This document shows, one piece after another, positions 42,703-52,534 of a stretch of 64,000 nt of DNA. The DNA comes from Streptococcus oricebi. GTDB lineage: Bacteria > Bacillota > Bacilli > Lactobacillales > Streptococcaceae. The stretch lies in NCBI RefSeq assembly GCF_017883985.1, contig NZ_PRDG01000002.1, positions 62,001-126,000 of the forward strand. Direction: 5' to 3'. The position numbers were made by a program, and so were the translations under genes. The notes beneath the pieces were generated by a model, which ran no database searches, was not told the origin of the DNA, and worked only from the letters and a program-made list of their open reading frames with translations. How positions within the stretch are numbered: the first letter of the stretch is position 1; the number at the start of each line of letters is the position of its first letter.

Positions 42703-42901
42703 TATGGCTTGTGGCTAGCTATCTAAAGTAAAGATCCAGAAAAGTGTTACTAGACGGAAGCGCTCTTGACAGTTGGACAAAAGGTTATACTTTTAGTGGC
42801 AACTGGAGAACTTTTAGCTGATTTTTTGATACGAGAGAAGCCCCAGTAATTTTCCTTCCTGGAGTGGTTCTTTGGGCAATTTTTCCTAGTAAGCCAATTT
42901 T

Positions 42902-42930
42902 TTGATTTTATTACTAACTAGTGATAAACT
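42902..42930 (+). promoter_or_regulatory. Promoter of the flavin monooxygenase gene with palindrome in spacer
   Basis: TTGATT (42902-42907) and TAAACT (42925-42930) are 17 bases apart. The spacer holds TTACTAACTAGTGATAA (42911-42927), imperfectly symmetric around ACTAGT. A dimeric repressor bound there would block RNA polymerase. Confidence 0.5.
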
Positions 42931-42964
42931 AAGGTCATACTAAAGCAGTACGGAGGAAATAAAA

Positions 42965-44020
42965 ATGATTGAACTTGGAATTTCTACTTTTGGTGAAACA
43001 ACAGCCCTGGAGGGAAGTGGGCAAGTCTTTTCTCATGATGAGCGCATCAGACAGCTAGTAGCAGAGATTGAACTGGCGGACAAGGTCGGTCTGGATGTCT
43101 ATGGCCTTGGTGAACACCACCGAGCAGACTTTGCTGTATCGGCACCAGAGATTGTCCTGGCGGCAGGGGCGGTAAATACCAAGAAGATACGCCTGACTAG
43201 TGCTGTCAGTATCCTCTCTAGCATGGACCCGATTCGTCTCTATCAGCAATATGCAAGTATTGATGCCCTATCCAATGGTCGGGCTGAAATCATGGCTGGG
43301 CGGGGCTCTTTTACCGAGTCCTTCCCCCTCTTTGGCTATGACTTAAAAGACTACGACCAGCTCTTTGATGAAAAATTGGACCTGCTCCTCTATGCCAATC
43401 AGGAAAGCAAGCTAAACTGGAAGGGAACCCATACCCAGACCATTCCCAATCGGGAGGTCTATCCAAGGGCAGTCCAGAAAGGGGGCCTACCCATCTGGGT
43501 GGCAACTGGAGGCCATGTCGAGTCAACCATTAAGATTGCGCAGATGGGACTTCCTATTGTCTATGCCATTATCGGAGGCAATCCCAAGTACTTTAAGGGC
43601 TTGGTTGACGCTTATCGCAAGATTGGCCGGGAAAATGGTTTTGGATTAGAGCAATTAAAGGTCGGAGCGCACTCCTGGGGCTTTATCATGGAGGATGGTC
43701 AAGAGGCGGTCGAGCGCTATTTCCACCCAACCAAGCAGGTGGTTGATGCCATTTCCAAGGATCGGCCCCACTGGTCTCCTATGACCTATGATCAATATTT
43801 GCAGCAGCTAGGACCTGACGGAGCCATGTTTGTCGGCAATCCAGACCAGGTGGCAGACAAGCTGATTAAGATGATTGAGACCTTGGGTCTCAACCGCTTT
43901 ATGCTCCACCTACCTCTGGGCTCCATGCCCCACCAAGATGTCCTTAAGGCTATTGAACTCTTTGGGACCAAGGTAGCGCCAAAAGTGCGGGCCTACTTTG
44001 CCATGAAGGAAGAAAAGTAA
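42965..44020 (+). CDS. Luciferase-like flavin-dependent monooxygenase
   Basis: The protein has 351 residues with a TIM-barrel bacterial-luciferase fold: LGEHHRADFAVSAPEIVLAA, then AEIMAGRGSF and GLPIWVATGG. The LLM family uses FMN or F420; streptococci would use FMN. The substrate is unknown. GGAGGAAATAAAA precedes the ATG. The bases before it (42703-42901) hold no gene that I can recognise. A likely repressor palindrome lies in its promoter. Confidence 0.88.
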   Translation: MIELGISTFGETTALEGSGQVFSHDERIRQLVAEIELADKVGLDVYGLGEHHRADFAVSAPEIVLAAGAVNTKKIRLTSAVSILSSMDPIRLYQQYASIDALSNGRAEIMAGRGSFTESFPLFGYDLKDYDQLFDEKLDLLLYANQESKLNWKGTHTQTIPNREVYPRAVQKGGLPIWVATGGHVESTIKIAQMGLPIVYAIIGGNPKYFKGLVDAYRKIGRENGFGLEQLKVGAHSWGFIMEDGQEAVERYFHPTKQVVDAISKDRPHWSPMTYDQYLQQLGPDGAMFVGNPDQVADKLIKMIETLGLNRFMLHLPLGSMPHQDVLKAIELFGTKVAPKVRAYFAMKEEK

Positions 44021-44026
44021 AGAAAG

Positions 44027-44054
44027 AAGAGGTTGCAGTGAGCGACCTCTTTTT
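44027..44054 (+). terminator. Terminator after the monooxygenase
   Basis: AAGAGGTTGC and GCGACCTCTT with one G-U pair, loop AGTGA, then T residues. Confidence 0.88.
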
Positions 44055-44174
44055 AGTTGGACAAGAATGAGTATCAATAATCGGAAGTTTTGACTGGCAA
44101 AATAAAATTGTATCGGATATGCTTGAATGAAAAGTCGGCTTCTTTTAGCTCATTTTGGAATCGATAGGAGAAGA

Positions 44175-44212
44175 AAAAGAAAGCCCTAGCTGACTTAGCT
44201 AGGGACTTTTTA
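44175..44212. terminator. Terminator of lysS (T-rich on both sides)
   Basis: CCCTAGCT (44184-44191) and AGCTAGGG (44197-44204). On the minus strand CTTTCTTTTTC follows; on the plus strand ACTTTTTA. Confidence 0.8.
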
Positions 44213-44234
44213 TGAGGAAGGTTTTACCTTCTGC

Positions 44235-45731
<1,497 letters not shown>

Positions 45732-45901
45732 TTACTTCCTCCTAGAGTTTTCCTACCTATTCTATCATAAAAAGAGAGGAAATTCACCTATCTTTCCCGA
45801 GAAAATAAGAAAAATCTAGTAGGGAGAGGCTGACTAGGGAGACCAGAAAGGTCTTGGCTGAAAAGGACTTTTAAAACTTGGCTGGAAAATGGAATTCCTG
45901 G

Positions 45902-45930
45902 TTGAAAAATTACTGGAATTTGGTTATAAT
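45902..45930 (+). promoter_or_regulatory. Promoter of the mgtA transcript (TTGAAA-17-TATAAT)
   Basis: TTGAAA at 45902-45907 and TATAAT at 45925-45930. The start near 45937 coincides with the beginning of the riboswitch. Confidence 0.75.
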
Positions 45931-45935
45931 AAGAA

Positions 45936-46045
45936 TACTCAAGGGAGTAGCTGGCGGAATATCCGCGTCAAGGTCGTCAATACGAAAGCAATTTCCGGCC
46001 TTGAATGAAATAGCGAGACTTGTTTTTGGACAGGTCTCTTTTTTG
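45936..46045 (+). promoter_or_regulatory. yybP-ykoY (Mn2+) riboswitch with terminator
   Basis: Conserved parts are in the correct order: AAGGGAGTAGC (45941-45951), GTCAATACG (45976-45984), CCGGCCTTG (45995-46003) and GAAATAGCGAGAC. CAAGG and CCTTG close the basal stem. A terminator stem (GAGACTTG with CAGGTCTC, 46015-46038) and TTTTTT follow. Metal binding is expected to favour read-through. The same riboswitch controls a Mn2+/Ca2+ export ATPase in pneumococcus. Confidence 0.93.
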
Positions 46046-46172
46046 TATTCTGAAAACGATTTAGTCTGCAAAAAAGGCCTGAGTGCAGTAAGTTTGTTTG
46101 AAATGAGAAAACTTTCTATATCTAGAGGGCAGTCCTGGTTTTAGACAGCTTCAATCTTAGAGGAGGTATGTC

Positions 46173-48869
46173 GTGTCAAAAGAACAAAAACACGAGAAGT
46201 TTTACACGCAAGATGTCGAAGAAGTCTTGCGTCAGGTAGAAAGCTCTGAAGAGGGGCTGACAACTGCTGAGGCGCAGAAGCGCCTGGACAGCTACGGTCA
46301 TAATGAGCTGGAAGAAGGGGAAAAGAAGACCCTTTTGATGAAGTTCATCGAACAATTTAAGGATTTGATGATTATTATCCTATTGATTGCGGCGGGTCTA
46401 TCTGTTCTAGCCGAAGGCCTGCATGGTCTAACAGATGCTATCATTATCCTATTAGTCGTTGTCCTCAATGCAGCCTTTGGTGTTTATCAAGAAGGCAAGG
46501 CTGAGGAGGCAATCGAGGCCCTCAAGTCCATGTCTAGTCCCCTGGCTCGGGCCTTGCGGGACGGCCATGTGACCGAAGTGGACTCCAAGGACCTGGTTCC
46601 TGGAGACGTGGTTATCCTTGAGGCTGGTGATGTAGTCCCTGCCGATATGCGGCTAATGGAGGCCAATTCCCTCAAGATTGAAGAGGCGGCCTTGACAGGT
46701 GAGTCTGTCCCTGTAGAAAAGGATGTTAGCCTAGAGGTGGCTGCGGATGCCGGTCTAGGAGACCGGGTCAATATGGCCTTCCAAAACTCCAATGTCACCT
46801 ACGGTCGGGGAGTTGGTGTCGTGGTCAATACTGGTATGTTTACCGAGGTTGGCCATATCGCAGGTATGCTCCAAGGGGCTGATGAAACAGATACTCCCCT
46901 CAAGCAAAACCTTAATCAACTATCCAAGTTTTTGACCTATCTGATTTTAGTCATTGCTGCTATTACCTTTGTCGTTGCGGTCTTTGTCCGCGGGGAAAAT
47001 CCCCTGGCTGGTCTTATGACCTCGGTAGCCCTAGCGGTTGCGGCTATTCCAGAAGGTTTACCAGCTATCGTGACCATTGTCCTAGCCTTGGGAACCCAAG
47101 TTTTGGCCAAGCGTAATTCGATTGTCCGCAAGTTGCCGGCTGTGGAGACACTAGGTTCGACTGAAATTATCGCCTCTGATAAGACTGGAACCCTGACCAT
47201 GAATAAGATGACGGTTGAAAAAGTCTTTTATGACGGGCAACTCCATGCTTCAGATGAGGACTTGGCTCTGGGGCTTGACTTGCCAGTTCTACGCTCAGTC
47301 GTGCTAGCCAATGATACCAAGATTGACCAAGAAGGCAAGCTGATCGGAGATCCGACTGAAACGGCCTTTATCCAGTTTGCCCTAGACAAGGGCTATGATG
47401 TCAAGGGCTTTTTAGAAAAATACCCTCGGGTAGCCGAGTTGCCTTTTGATTCTGAGCGCAAGCTCATGTCTACGATCCACCCTCTAGAAAATGGCCAATA
47501 CCTAGTGGCTGTCAAGGGGGCGCCAGACCAACTCTTGAAACGCTGTGTGGCGCGTGATAAGGCAGGGGAAGTTGCTGCCATTGATGAAGAAATTTCGCAA
47601 CTGATTAAGACCAATAATTCAGAGATGGCCCACCAAGCCTTGCGGGTCCTGGCTGGTGCCTACAAGGTTATCGATGAGATTCCTAGTGATTTGACTTCGG
47701 AAAATCTGGAAGCGGACCTAATCTTTACAGGTCTTATCGGAATGATTGACCCAGAGCGGGCCGAGGCGGCCGAGGCCGTACGAGTGGCCAAGGAAGCGGG
47801 CATTCGTCCAATCATGATTACTGGGGACCACCAAGATACGGCAGAAGCCATTGCCAAACGGCTAGGAATTATCGAAGAAGGCGATAGTGTGGATCATGTC
47901 TTGACTGGTGCTGAGCTTAATGAGCTGTCAGATGCGGACTTTGAAAAGGTAGTCGGTCAATATTCGGTTTACGCTCGCGTATCACCTGAGCACAAGGTGC
48001 GGATTGTCAAGGCTTGGCAAAACCAAGGCAAGGTCGTTGCCATGACAGGTGATGGGGTCAATGATGCCCCAGCCCTTAAGACAGCGGACATCGGTATCGG
48101 TATGGGAATTACTGGTACAGAAGTATCCAAGGGAGCTTCTGATATGATTTTGGCTGATGATAACTTTGCAACCATCATCGTGGCTGTTGAGGAAGGACGT
48201 AAGGTCTTCTCTAATATTCAAAAGACCATTCAATACCTCCTTTCAGCCAATACAGCAGAAGTCTTAACTATCTTTTTAGCCACCCTCTTTGGTTGGGATG
48301 TCTTGCAGCCAGTTCATCTGCTCTGGATTAATCTGGTAACAGATACCTTCCCAGCTATTGCCCTAGGAGTAGAGCCGGCCGAACCGGGTGTGATGACCCA
48401 CAAGCCTCGGGGACGCAAGTCTAGCTTCTTCTCAGGTGGTGTCATGAGCTCCATTATTTACCAAGGTCTCCTTCAAGGTCTCCTGGTGCTGGCAGTTTAC
48501 GGCTATGCCCTGATGAATCCAGTCCACCTAGGAGATAGCAAGGCCATTCATGCTGACGCCTTGACTATGGCCTTTGCGACTCTAGGACTCATCCAGCTCT
48601 TCCATGCCTACAATGTCAAGTCAGTCTACCAGTCTATCCTCAAGGTCGGACCATTCAAGTCCAAGACCTTTAACTGGTCTATCCTGATTTCCTTTGTCCT
48701 TTTGGCGGCAACTATTGTCATCAAGCCCCTACAAGGAATCTTCCATGTGACCGAGTTGGATCCGTCACAATGGCTAGCTGTTCTGGTTGGAAGCTTCTCC
48801 ATGATTGTCATTGTTGAATTGGTTAAATTTATCCAAAGAAAACTTGGCTTTGATAAGAATGCCATTTAA
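46173..48869 (+). CDS. mgtA: P-type cation-transporting ATPase (MgtA/CaxP-like Ca2+/Mn2+ exporter)
   Basis: The protein has 898 residues. The start is GTG 46173, 6 bases from AGGAGG (46161-46166); the ATG at 46168 is in another frame. A cation-ATPase N-terminal domain, about 10 helices, the TGES loop (AALTGESVPVEKD), the phosphorylation motif DKTGTLT with Asp336, and the hinge TGDGVNDAPAL are all present. The IPEGLPAIV helix fits P2A calcium-pump relatives. With the Mn riboswitch upstream, export of Mn2+ and/or Ca2+ is the best reading. Single-gene transcript. Confidence 0.93.
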   Translation: MSKEQKHEKFYTQDVEEVLRQVESSEEGLTTAEAQKRLDSYGHNELEEGEKKTLLMKFIEQFKDLMIIILLIAAGLSVLAEGLHGLTDAIIILLVVVLNAAFGVYQEGKAEEAIEALKSMSSPLARALRDGHVTEVDSKDLVPGDVVILEAGDVVPADMRLMEANSLKIEEAALTGESVPVEKDVSLEVAADAGLGDRVNMAFQNSNVTYGRGVGVVVNTGMFTEVGHIAGMLQGADETDTPLKQNLNQLSKFLTYLILVIAAITFVVAVFVRGENPLAGLMTSVALAVAAIPEGLPAIVTIVLALGTQVLAKRNSIVRKLPAVETLGSTEIIASDKTGTLTMNKMTVEKVFYDGQLHASDEDLALGLDLPVLRSVVLANDTKIDQEGKLIGDPTETAFIQFALDKGYDVKGFLEKYPRVAELPFDSERKLMSTIHPLENGQYLVAVKGAPDQLLKRCVARDKAGEVAAIDEEISQLIKTNNSEMAHQALRVLAGAYKVIDEIPSDLTSENLEADLIFTGLIGMIDPERAEAAEAVRVAKEAGIRPIMITGDHQDTAEAIAKRLGIIEEGDSVDHVLTGAELNELSDADFEKVVGQYSVYARVSPEHKVRIVKAWQNQGKVVAMTGDGVNDAPALKTADIGIGMGITGTEVSKGASDMILADDNFATIIVAVEEGRKVFSNIQKTIQYLLSANTAEVLTIFLATLFGWDVLQPVHLLWINLVTDTFPAIALGVEPAEPGVMTHKPRGRKSSFFSGGVMSSIIYQGLLQGLLVLAVYGYALMNPVHLGDSKAIHADALTMAFATLGLIQLFHAYNVKSVYQSILKVGPFKSKTFNWSILISFVLLAATIVIKPLQGIFHVTELDPSQWLAVLVGSFSMIVIVELVKFIQRKLGFDKNAI

Positions 48870-48875
48870 GGTAGC

Positions 48876-48907
48876 AAGTCTGCGACAGAAGTCGCAGGCT
48901 TTTTTAT
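48876..48907 (+). terminator. Terminator after mgtA
   Basis: AGTCTGCGAC and GTCGCAGGCT with an AGAA loop, one G-U pair and a T run. Confidence 0.9.
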
Positions 48908-49026
48908 TAAAAGTCAGTCCGGAAGAACTTCTAGGTGGGAGGAGGAGATTTGTGTCTGATTCTTACTAAATTCCCACAACCTAAACCGGGCGCTCCTGGG
49001 GCATTATGGAGAAGATGAAGTGATAG

Positions 49027-49113
49027 TTAGTGAACGCTAGCTATTACTCTATAAATCAAGAAACTGTAGTAACCCAGTCTACCATCTCAAATATCTTGAA
49101 CGGAAAGAGGTAG
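49027..49113 (+). pseudogene. Fragment of an XRE-type HTH regulator
   Basis: Between two stop codons one frame reads LVNASYYSINQETVVTQSTI and continues SNILNGKR before a stop. TQSTISNILNGKR is the recognition-helix pattern of Cro/CI-type repressors. No start codon, no continuation and no ribosome site, so it is most likely a remnant of a deleted regulator. Confidence 0.45.
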
Positions 49114-49273
49114 GCTAATAGCTTGACCACTTGAGGTTACAAGTAAATTAACGAAATACTGAAAAAGTTGTAAATCAATCGAAATTTGAAGTATCTAAAA
49201 AAGTATTTGCTATCTGTACATTTTTTAAAAAAGTCCAAAAAACATGAATTACATATATAAAAAAGTTTTGTAT

Positions 49274-49335
49274 ACTATATATTGATTTAAGAAGGTGATT
49301 TCTTAGGTATTTCAGCTATAAAATCAACATATAGT
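49274..49335. repeat. Long inverted repeat upstream of the GNAT unit
   Basis: ACTATATATTGATTT (49274-49288) and AAATCAACATATAGT (49321-49335) pair at 14 of 15 positions, the exception being G-U in RNA. The loop holds AAGAA-GGTGAT-TTCTT. The left arm overlaps a TATACT box (49271-49276), so it could be an operator or an RNA hairpin. Confidence 0.55.
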
Positions 49336-49339
49336 GGTT

Positions 49340-49384
49340 TTGACAACTAACATTCATTTGTTGTACAATATAGTTGTTTATAAT
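49340..49384 (+). promoter_or_regulatory. Promoter region of the small ORF-GNAT unit
   Basis: TTGACA (49340-49345) and TACAAT (49364-49369) are 18 bases apart; a second -10, TATAAT, lies at 49379-49384. The palindrome TTGTACAA (49361-49368) and several ACAAC/GTTGT copies overlap the region and could bind a regulator. Confidence 0.55.
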
Positions 49385-49432
49385 ACATCAGGTAGATGAT
49401 ATGTTCAACATTGGAACGGAAGGAGAGAAAAA

Positions 49433-49597
49433 ATGGCTACAAAAAGTTTTACAACAGATTTTGTATTCACCAGAAAATCAGCTGACAATTTTATTTCTGC
49501 ATTAACAAATAATAAAAGACCTAATCTCTCTCATATACAAAACACAAAAGAAATAACTAAAATAGAGGCGATAAAAGCTATTTTTAGTAAGGAATAA
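49433..49597 (+). CDS. 54-residue protein, putative antitoxin of the GNAT unit
   Basis: ORF from ATG 49433 to TAA 49595-49597, with AAGGAGAG at good spacing. The protein reads MATKSFTTDFVFTRKSADNF in the first part and ends with an amphipathic helix (KIEAIKAIFSKE). It is basic and soluble. Its stop is 8 bases from the GNAT start. Small ORF first, GNAT second is the layout of GNAT-type toxin-antitoxin pairs, but no ribbon-helix-helix domain is visible, so it would be a different antitoxin type. Codon use is AT-rich, unlike neighbouring core genes. Confidence 0.7.
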   Translation: MATKSFTTDFVFTRKSADNFISALTNNKRPNLSHIQNTKEITKIEAIKAIFSKE

Positions 49598-49605
49598 TAA
49601 TTTTA

Positions 49606-50202
49606 ATGGTTGATGTATATATTATTTCGTTAAGTGATTTATTGGCTGCGGTGGGAGATGAAGAGAGCAAGTCAATATTACAACAATTTAAAGGACGAAA
49701 AGCGGACACTTCCACACCTCATGATGTGGAAGTGTTTTTACATAAAAAAGCTATTGACTTTGAAAGGTCAGCTATTTCTACTACTCATTTAGTTTTTGAG
49801 GCTGAAACAAATCTTTTATTGGGATTTTTTTCATTGACAATGAAACCATTGAAGATGAATAAAAAGAATTTTGAAAAGTTGAGTAATACAAGAAAGAAAA
49901 AACTATTAAGAATAGGGCGAAGAACTTCTGATCAGAAATATGAAGTAAATGGTTATCTTATAGGTCAGTTAGGGAAAAATCATATTGAAGAAATAGACCA
50001 AAAAATAACTGGAAATGAACTACTAACTTTAGCTTACAAAAAAGTCAAGGAAGCATCTCAGATTATCAGATGCAAGTATGTGTGGCTAGAATGTGAAGAT
50101 ACCGAAAAATTGATTAGTTTTTATACAAAGTTTGGTTTTTCGGAGGTCGAAGACTATATTTCGAAGAACAATTTAAAAATTATGATAATGAAATTAGATT
50201 AG
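49606..50202 (+). CDS. GNAT-family acetyltransferase, putative toxin
   Basis: The protein has 198 residues. The GNAT core has a strand LVFEAETNLLLGFFSLTMKP, the acetyl-CoA region NGYLIGQLGKNH (a variant of the usual QxxGxG loop) and the C-terminal VWLECEDTEKLISFYTKFGF. Translation is likely coupled to the 54-residue ORF. GNAT toxins of this size acetylate aminoacyl-tRNA, which suggests but does not prove that role. The N-terminal 60 residues (DEESKSILQQFKGRKAD) are an extension. Codon use is AT-rich, so it was probably acquired. Terminator-like stem follows. Confidence 0.8.
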   Translation: MVDVYIISLSDLLAAVGDEESKSILQQFKGRKADTSTPHDVEVFLHKKAIDFERSAISTTHLVFEAETNLLLGFFSLTMKPLKMNKKNFEKLSNTRKKKLLRIGRRTSDQKYEVNGYLIGQLGKNHIEEIDQKITGNELLTLAYKKVKEASQIIRCKYVWLECEDTEKLISFYTKFGFSEVEDYISKNNLKIMIMKLD

Positions 50203-50203
50203 G

Positions 50204-50235
50204 AAGCTAGTATAATATTGTACTGGGCTTTTTAT
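50204..50235 (+). terminator. Probable terminator after the GNAT gene
   Basis: AAGCTAGTA and TACTGGGCTT pair with one bulge and a G-U pair, followed by TTTA. Confidence 0.5.
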
Positions 50236-50244
50236 TTCTAAATT

Positions 50245-50273
50245 TTGTAAAGTTTCGGAATGTGCGTTATAAT
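50245..50273 (+). promoter_or_regulatory. recJ promoter (TTGTAA-17-TATAAT)
   Basis: TTGTAA at 50245-50250 and TATAAT at 50268-50273, 17 bases apart, 32 bases before the recJ ATG. Confidence 0.65.
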
Positions 50274-50305
50274 AGTAAAAGATTTTAGAGAAAGAGTTAT
50301 CATTC

Positions 50306-52525
50306 ATGATTAAAGCCAAATATGACTGGCAGTTTGCCCCTAATTTTTCGGATCAAGAGTTTTTGAAGCTGGCGAAAAAGGCTGGTTTGGAGCCGGCAGC
50401 GGCGGGTCTCCTCTATCAAAGAGGGATTCAGACCCAGGAGGAGTTGCAGCAGTTTTTAAGTCCTGACTTGGAAGATTTGCATGATCCCTATCTTCTACAT
50501 GATATGAAAAAGGCTGTCGAGCGAATCAGACAGGCTATTGAGACTGGCGAGCAAATCTTGATTTATGGGGACTATGATGCCGATGGGATGACCTCGGCCT
50601 CCATTGTCAAGGAAGCTTTGGAGCAGTTGGGAGCTGACTGTCAGGTCTATCTGCCCAATCGTTTTACAGATGGTTATGGCCCCAATGCCAGTGTTTACAA
50701 ATACTTTATCGAAAATCAAGGGATTTCACTGATTATCACGGTTGATAATGGAGTGGCTGGCCTAGAAGCTATTGAGCTGGCCCAGGAAATGGGGATTGAT
50801 GTCATTGTGACCGACCACCACTCTATGCCGGAGGTCTTGCCGGCTGCCTACGCCTTGATTCACCCGGAGCACCCGGATGCTGACTATCCCTTTAAGCACT
50901 TGGCCGGCTGTGGGGTGGCCTTTAAGCTGGCAACGGCCCTCCTAGAGGAAGTCCAGCTAGAGCTGCTTGACTTGGTGGCTATTGGGACCATAGCGGATAT
51001 GGTCAGCCTGACGGGGGAAAATCGAATCCTGGTTAAGTATGGTTTGGCTGTCTTAAAAGAAACCCAACGAATCGGTCTCCAAGAGCTGTTTGTGATTGCC
51101 GGCATTCAGACCGAGGAGCTAAATGAGGAAACGGTTGGCTTTCAGCTGGCACCTAGGCTTAATGCCCTGGGGCGTTTGGACGACCCTAATCCGGCTATCG
51201 AGCTATTAACAGGCTTTGATGAGGAAGAGGCGCGGGAGCTAGCTTTGATGGTTAATCAGAAAAATGAGGAACGCAAGGAACTGGTCCAGACTATTCAGGA
51301 TGAGGCTAGGAGCATGCTGGACTTGACCAAGCCGGTCCAGGTCCTGGCTAAGGAGGGTTGGAATCCAGGAGTGCTTGGCATTGTGGCAGGACGTCTTTTG
51401 GAAGAATTGGGTCAGCCAGTTATCGTCCTCAATATTGACCGGGGAGTGGCCAAGGGCAGTGCCCGCTCCATTGAAGCAGTGGATATTTTTGCGGCCTTAG
51501 ACGGCCATCGGGATATTTTTCAGGCTTTTGGGGGTCATGCTGGAGCGGCTGGGATGACCTTGGACCAGGCTAATTTGCCCCAGTTATCTGATTTATTAGT
51601 GGCCTATATCAAAGAGCAGGAGCTAGATTTGTCCCAAAAAGCGCCCCTTCTACTTGATGAAGAGCTCTTGCTGGCAGACTTGAGTCTGGATAGTTTGAAG
51701 AGCTTTGAAAAGCTGGCTCCTTTTGGCATGGATAATAAAAAACCGGTCTTTTATCTCAAGGACTTTAAGGTAGAGCAGGCTCGGACCATGGGTCAAAACA
51801 ATGCCCACCTCAAGTTGAAAGTGGCCCAGGAAGGGGCTAGTTTTGAGGTGGTGGCCTTTGGTTTAGGAGCCTTGGCCAATGAGTTTGCCCAGGCCAAGCA
51901 GTTGGAGTTAGCAGTTAGCCTGTCGGTCAATCGCTGGAATGGTCAAGCCAGTCTGCAACTCATGCTGCTAGATGCTAGGGTGGAAGGGGTCCAGCTCTTT
52001 AATATTCGAGGTAAAAAAGCGGCCCTGCCAGACCAGGTCCCAGTCCTTTCCTTCAGCAAGGACCTGCCTGATTTAAGCCAGGCCCAGGCGGTGGTTATTT
52101 ATGATTTGCCCCAGGATTTACAGGTGCTCAAGGATATTTTAGCCGAGCATGATTTTCAGGCCATTTACTTTAAAAATGAAGTCAAGGAAAATTACTATCT
52201 GACCGGCTATGGCACCAGAGAGCAGTTTGCCCGTCTCTACAAGACCATCTATCAATTTCCAGAGTTCGACATTCGCTACAAGCTCAAGGATCTAGCGACC
52301 TATCTAAGGCTGGAGCCCATTTTATTGGTTAAAATGATTCAAATCTTTGAAGAATTAGGCTTTGTCAGCATTAAGGACGGGGTCATGACGGTCAATAAGG
52401 AGGCTAGTAAACGCGAGATTGAGGAAAGTCAGATTTACCAAGACCTGAAAAGGATTGTCAAGGAGCAAGAGCTGATGACCCTAGGAACGGTGGAGGAGAT
52501 TTATGACTATCTGATGGCTGACTAG
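50306..52525 (+). CDS. recJ: Single-stranded-DNA exonuclease RecJ
   Basis: The protein has 739 residues. DHH phosphoesterase motifs YGDYDADGMTSASI and IVTDHHSMPEVLP, the DHHA1 region with GSARSIEAVDIF and FGGHAGAAGM, and an OB-fold are present. An extra C-terminal domain of about 170 residues is typical of streptococcal RecJ. It degrades 5' single strands in repair and recombination. The ATG has only a weak ribosome site. The gene is flanked on both sides by AT-rich accessory genes; apt, its usual neighbour, lies 1.4 kb further on. Confidence 0.96.
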   Translation: MIKAKYDWQFAPNFSDQEFLKLAKKAGLEPAAAGLLYQRGIQTQEELQQFLSPDLEDLHDPYLLHDMKKAVERIRQAIETGEQILIYGDYDADGMTSASIVKEALEQLGADCQVYLPNRFTDGYGPNASVYKYFIENQGISLIITVDNGVAGLEAIELAQEMGIDVIVTDHHSMPEVLPAAYALIHPEHPDADYPFKHLAGCGVAFKLATALLEEVQLELLDLVAIGTIADMVSLTGENRILVKYGLAVLKETQRIGLQELFVIAGIQTEELNEETVGFQLAPRLNALGRLDDPNPAIELLTGFDEEEARELALMVNQKNEERKELVQTIQDEARSMLDLTKPVQVLAKEGWNPGVLGIVAGRLLEELGQPVIVLNIDRGVAKGSARSIEAVDIFAALDGHRDIFQAFGGHAGAAGMTLDQANLPQLSDLLVAYIKEQELDLSQKAPLLLDEELLLADLSLDSLKSFEKLAPFGMDNKKPVFYLKDFKVEQARTMGQNNAHLKLKVAQEGASFEVVAFGLGALANEFAQAKQLELAVSLSVNRWNGQASLQLMLLDARVEGVQLFNIRGKKAALPDQVPVLSFSKDLPDLSQAQAVVIYDLPQDLQVLKDILAEHDFQAIYFKNEVKENYYLTGYGTREQFARLYKTIYQFPEFDIRYKLKDLATYLRLEPILLVKMIQIFEELGFVSIKDGVMTVNKEASKREIEESQIYQDLKRIVKEQELMTLGTVEEIYDYLMAD

Positions 52526-52534
52526 GAGACGATT

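Larger units (their letters stand above)
48908..49432. other. AT-rich non-coding stretch before the GNAT unit
   Basis: 525 bases without an intact gene. It holds a decayed HTH fragment (49027-49113), a long inverted repeat (49274-49335), and the promoter of the small ORF (49340-49384). Base composition falls from neighbour-like at the left to strongly AT-rich at the right. Confidence 0.6.

Noticed and set aside
42703..42901. A small gene between the MacAB-like operon and the monooxygenase
   Set aside because: No frame has a start with a ribosome site; a TTGACA near 42764 has no -10 at proper distance.
44055..44174. Repeat copy of the stretch before the monooxygenase
   Set aside because: A few short words (AGTTGGACAA, CTTTTAGCT) recur on both sides of the gene, but the overall similarity is too low to call a repeat.
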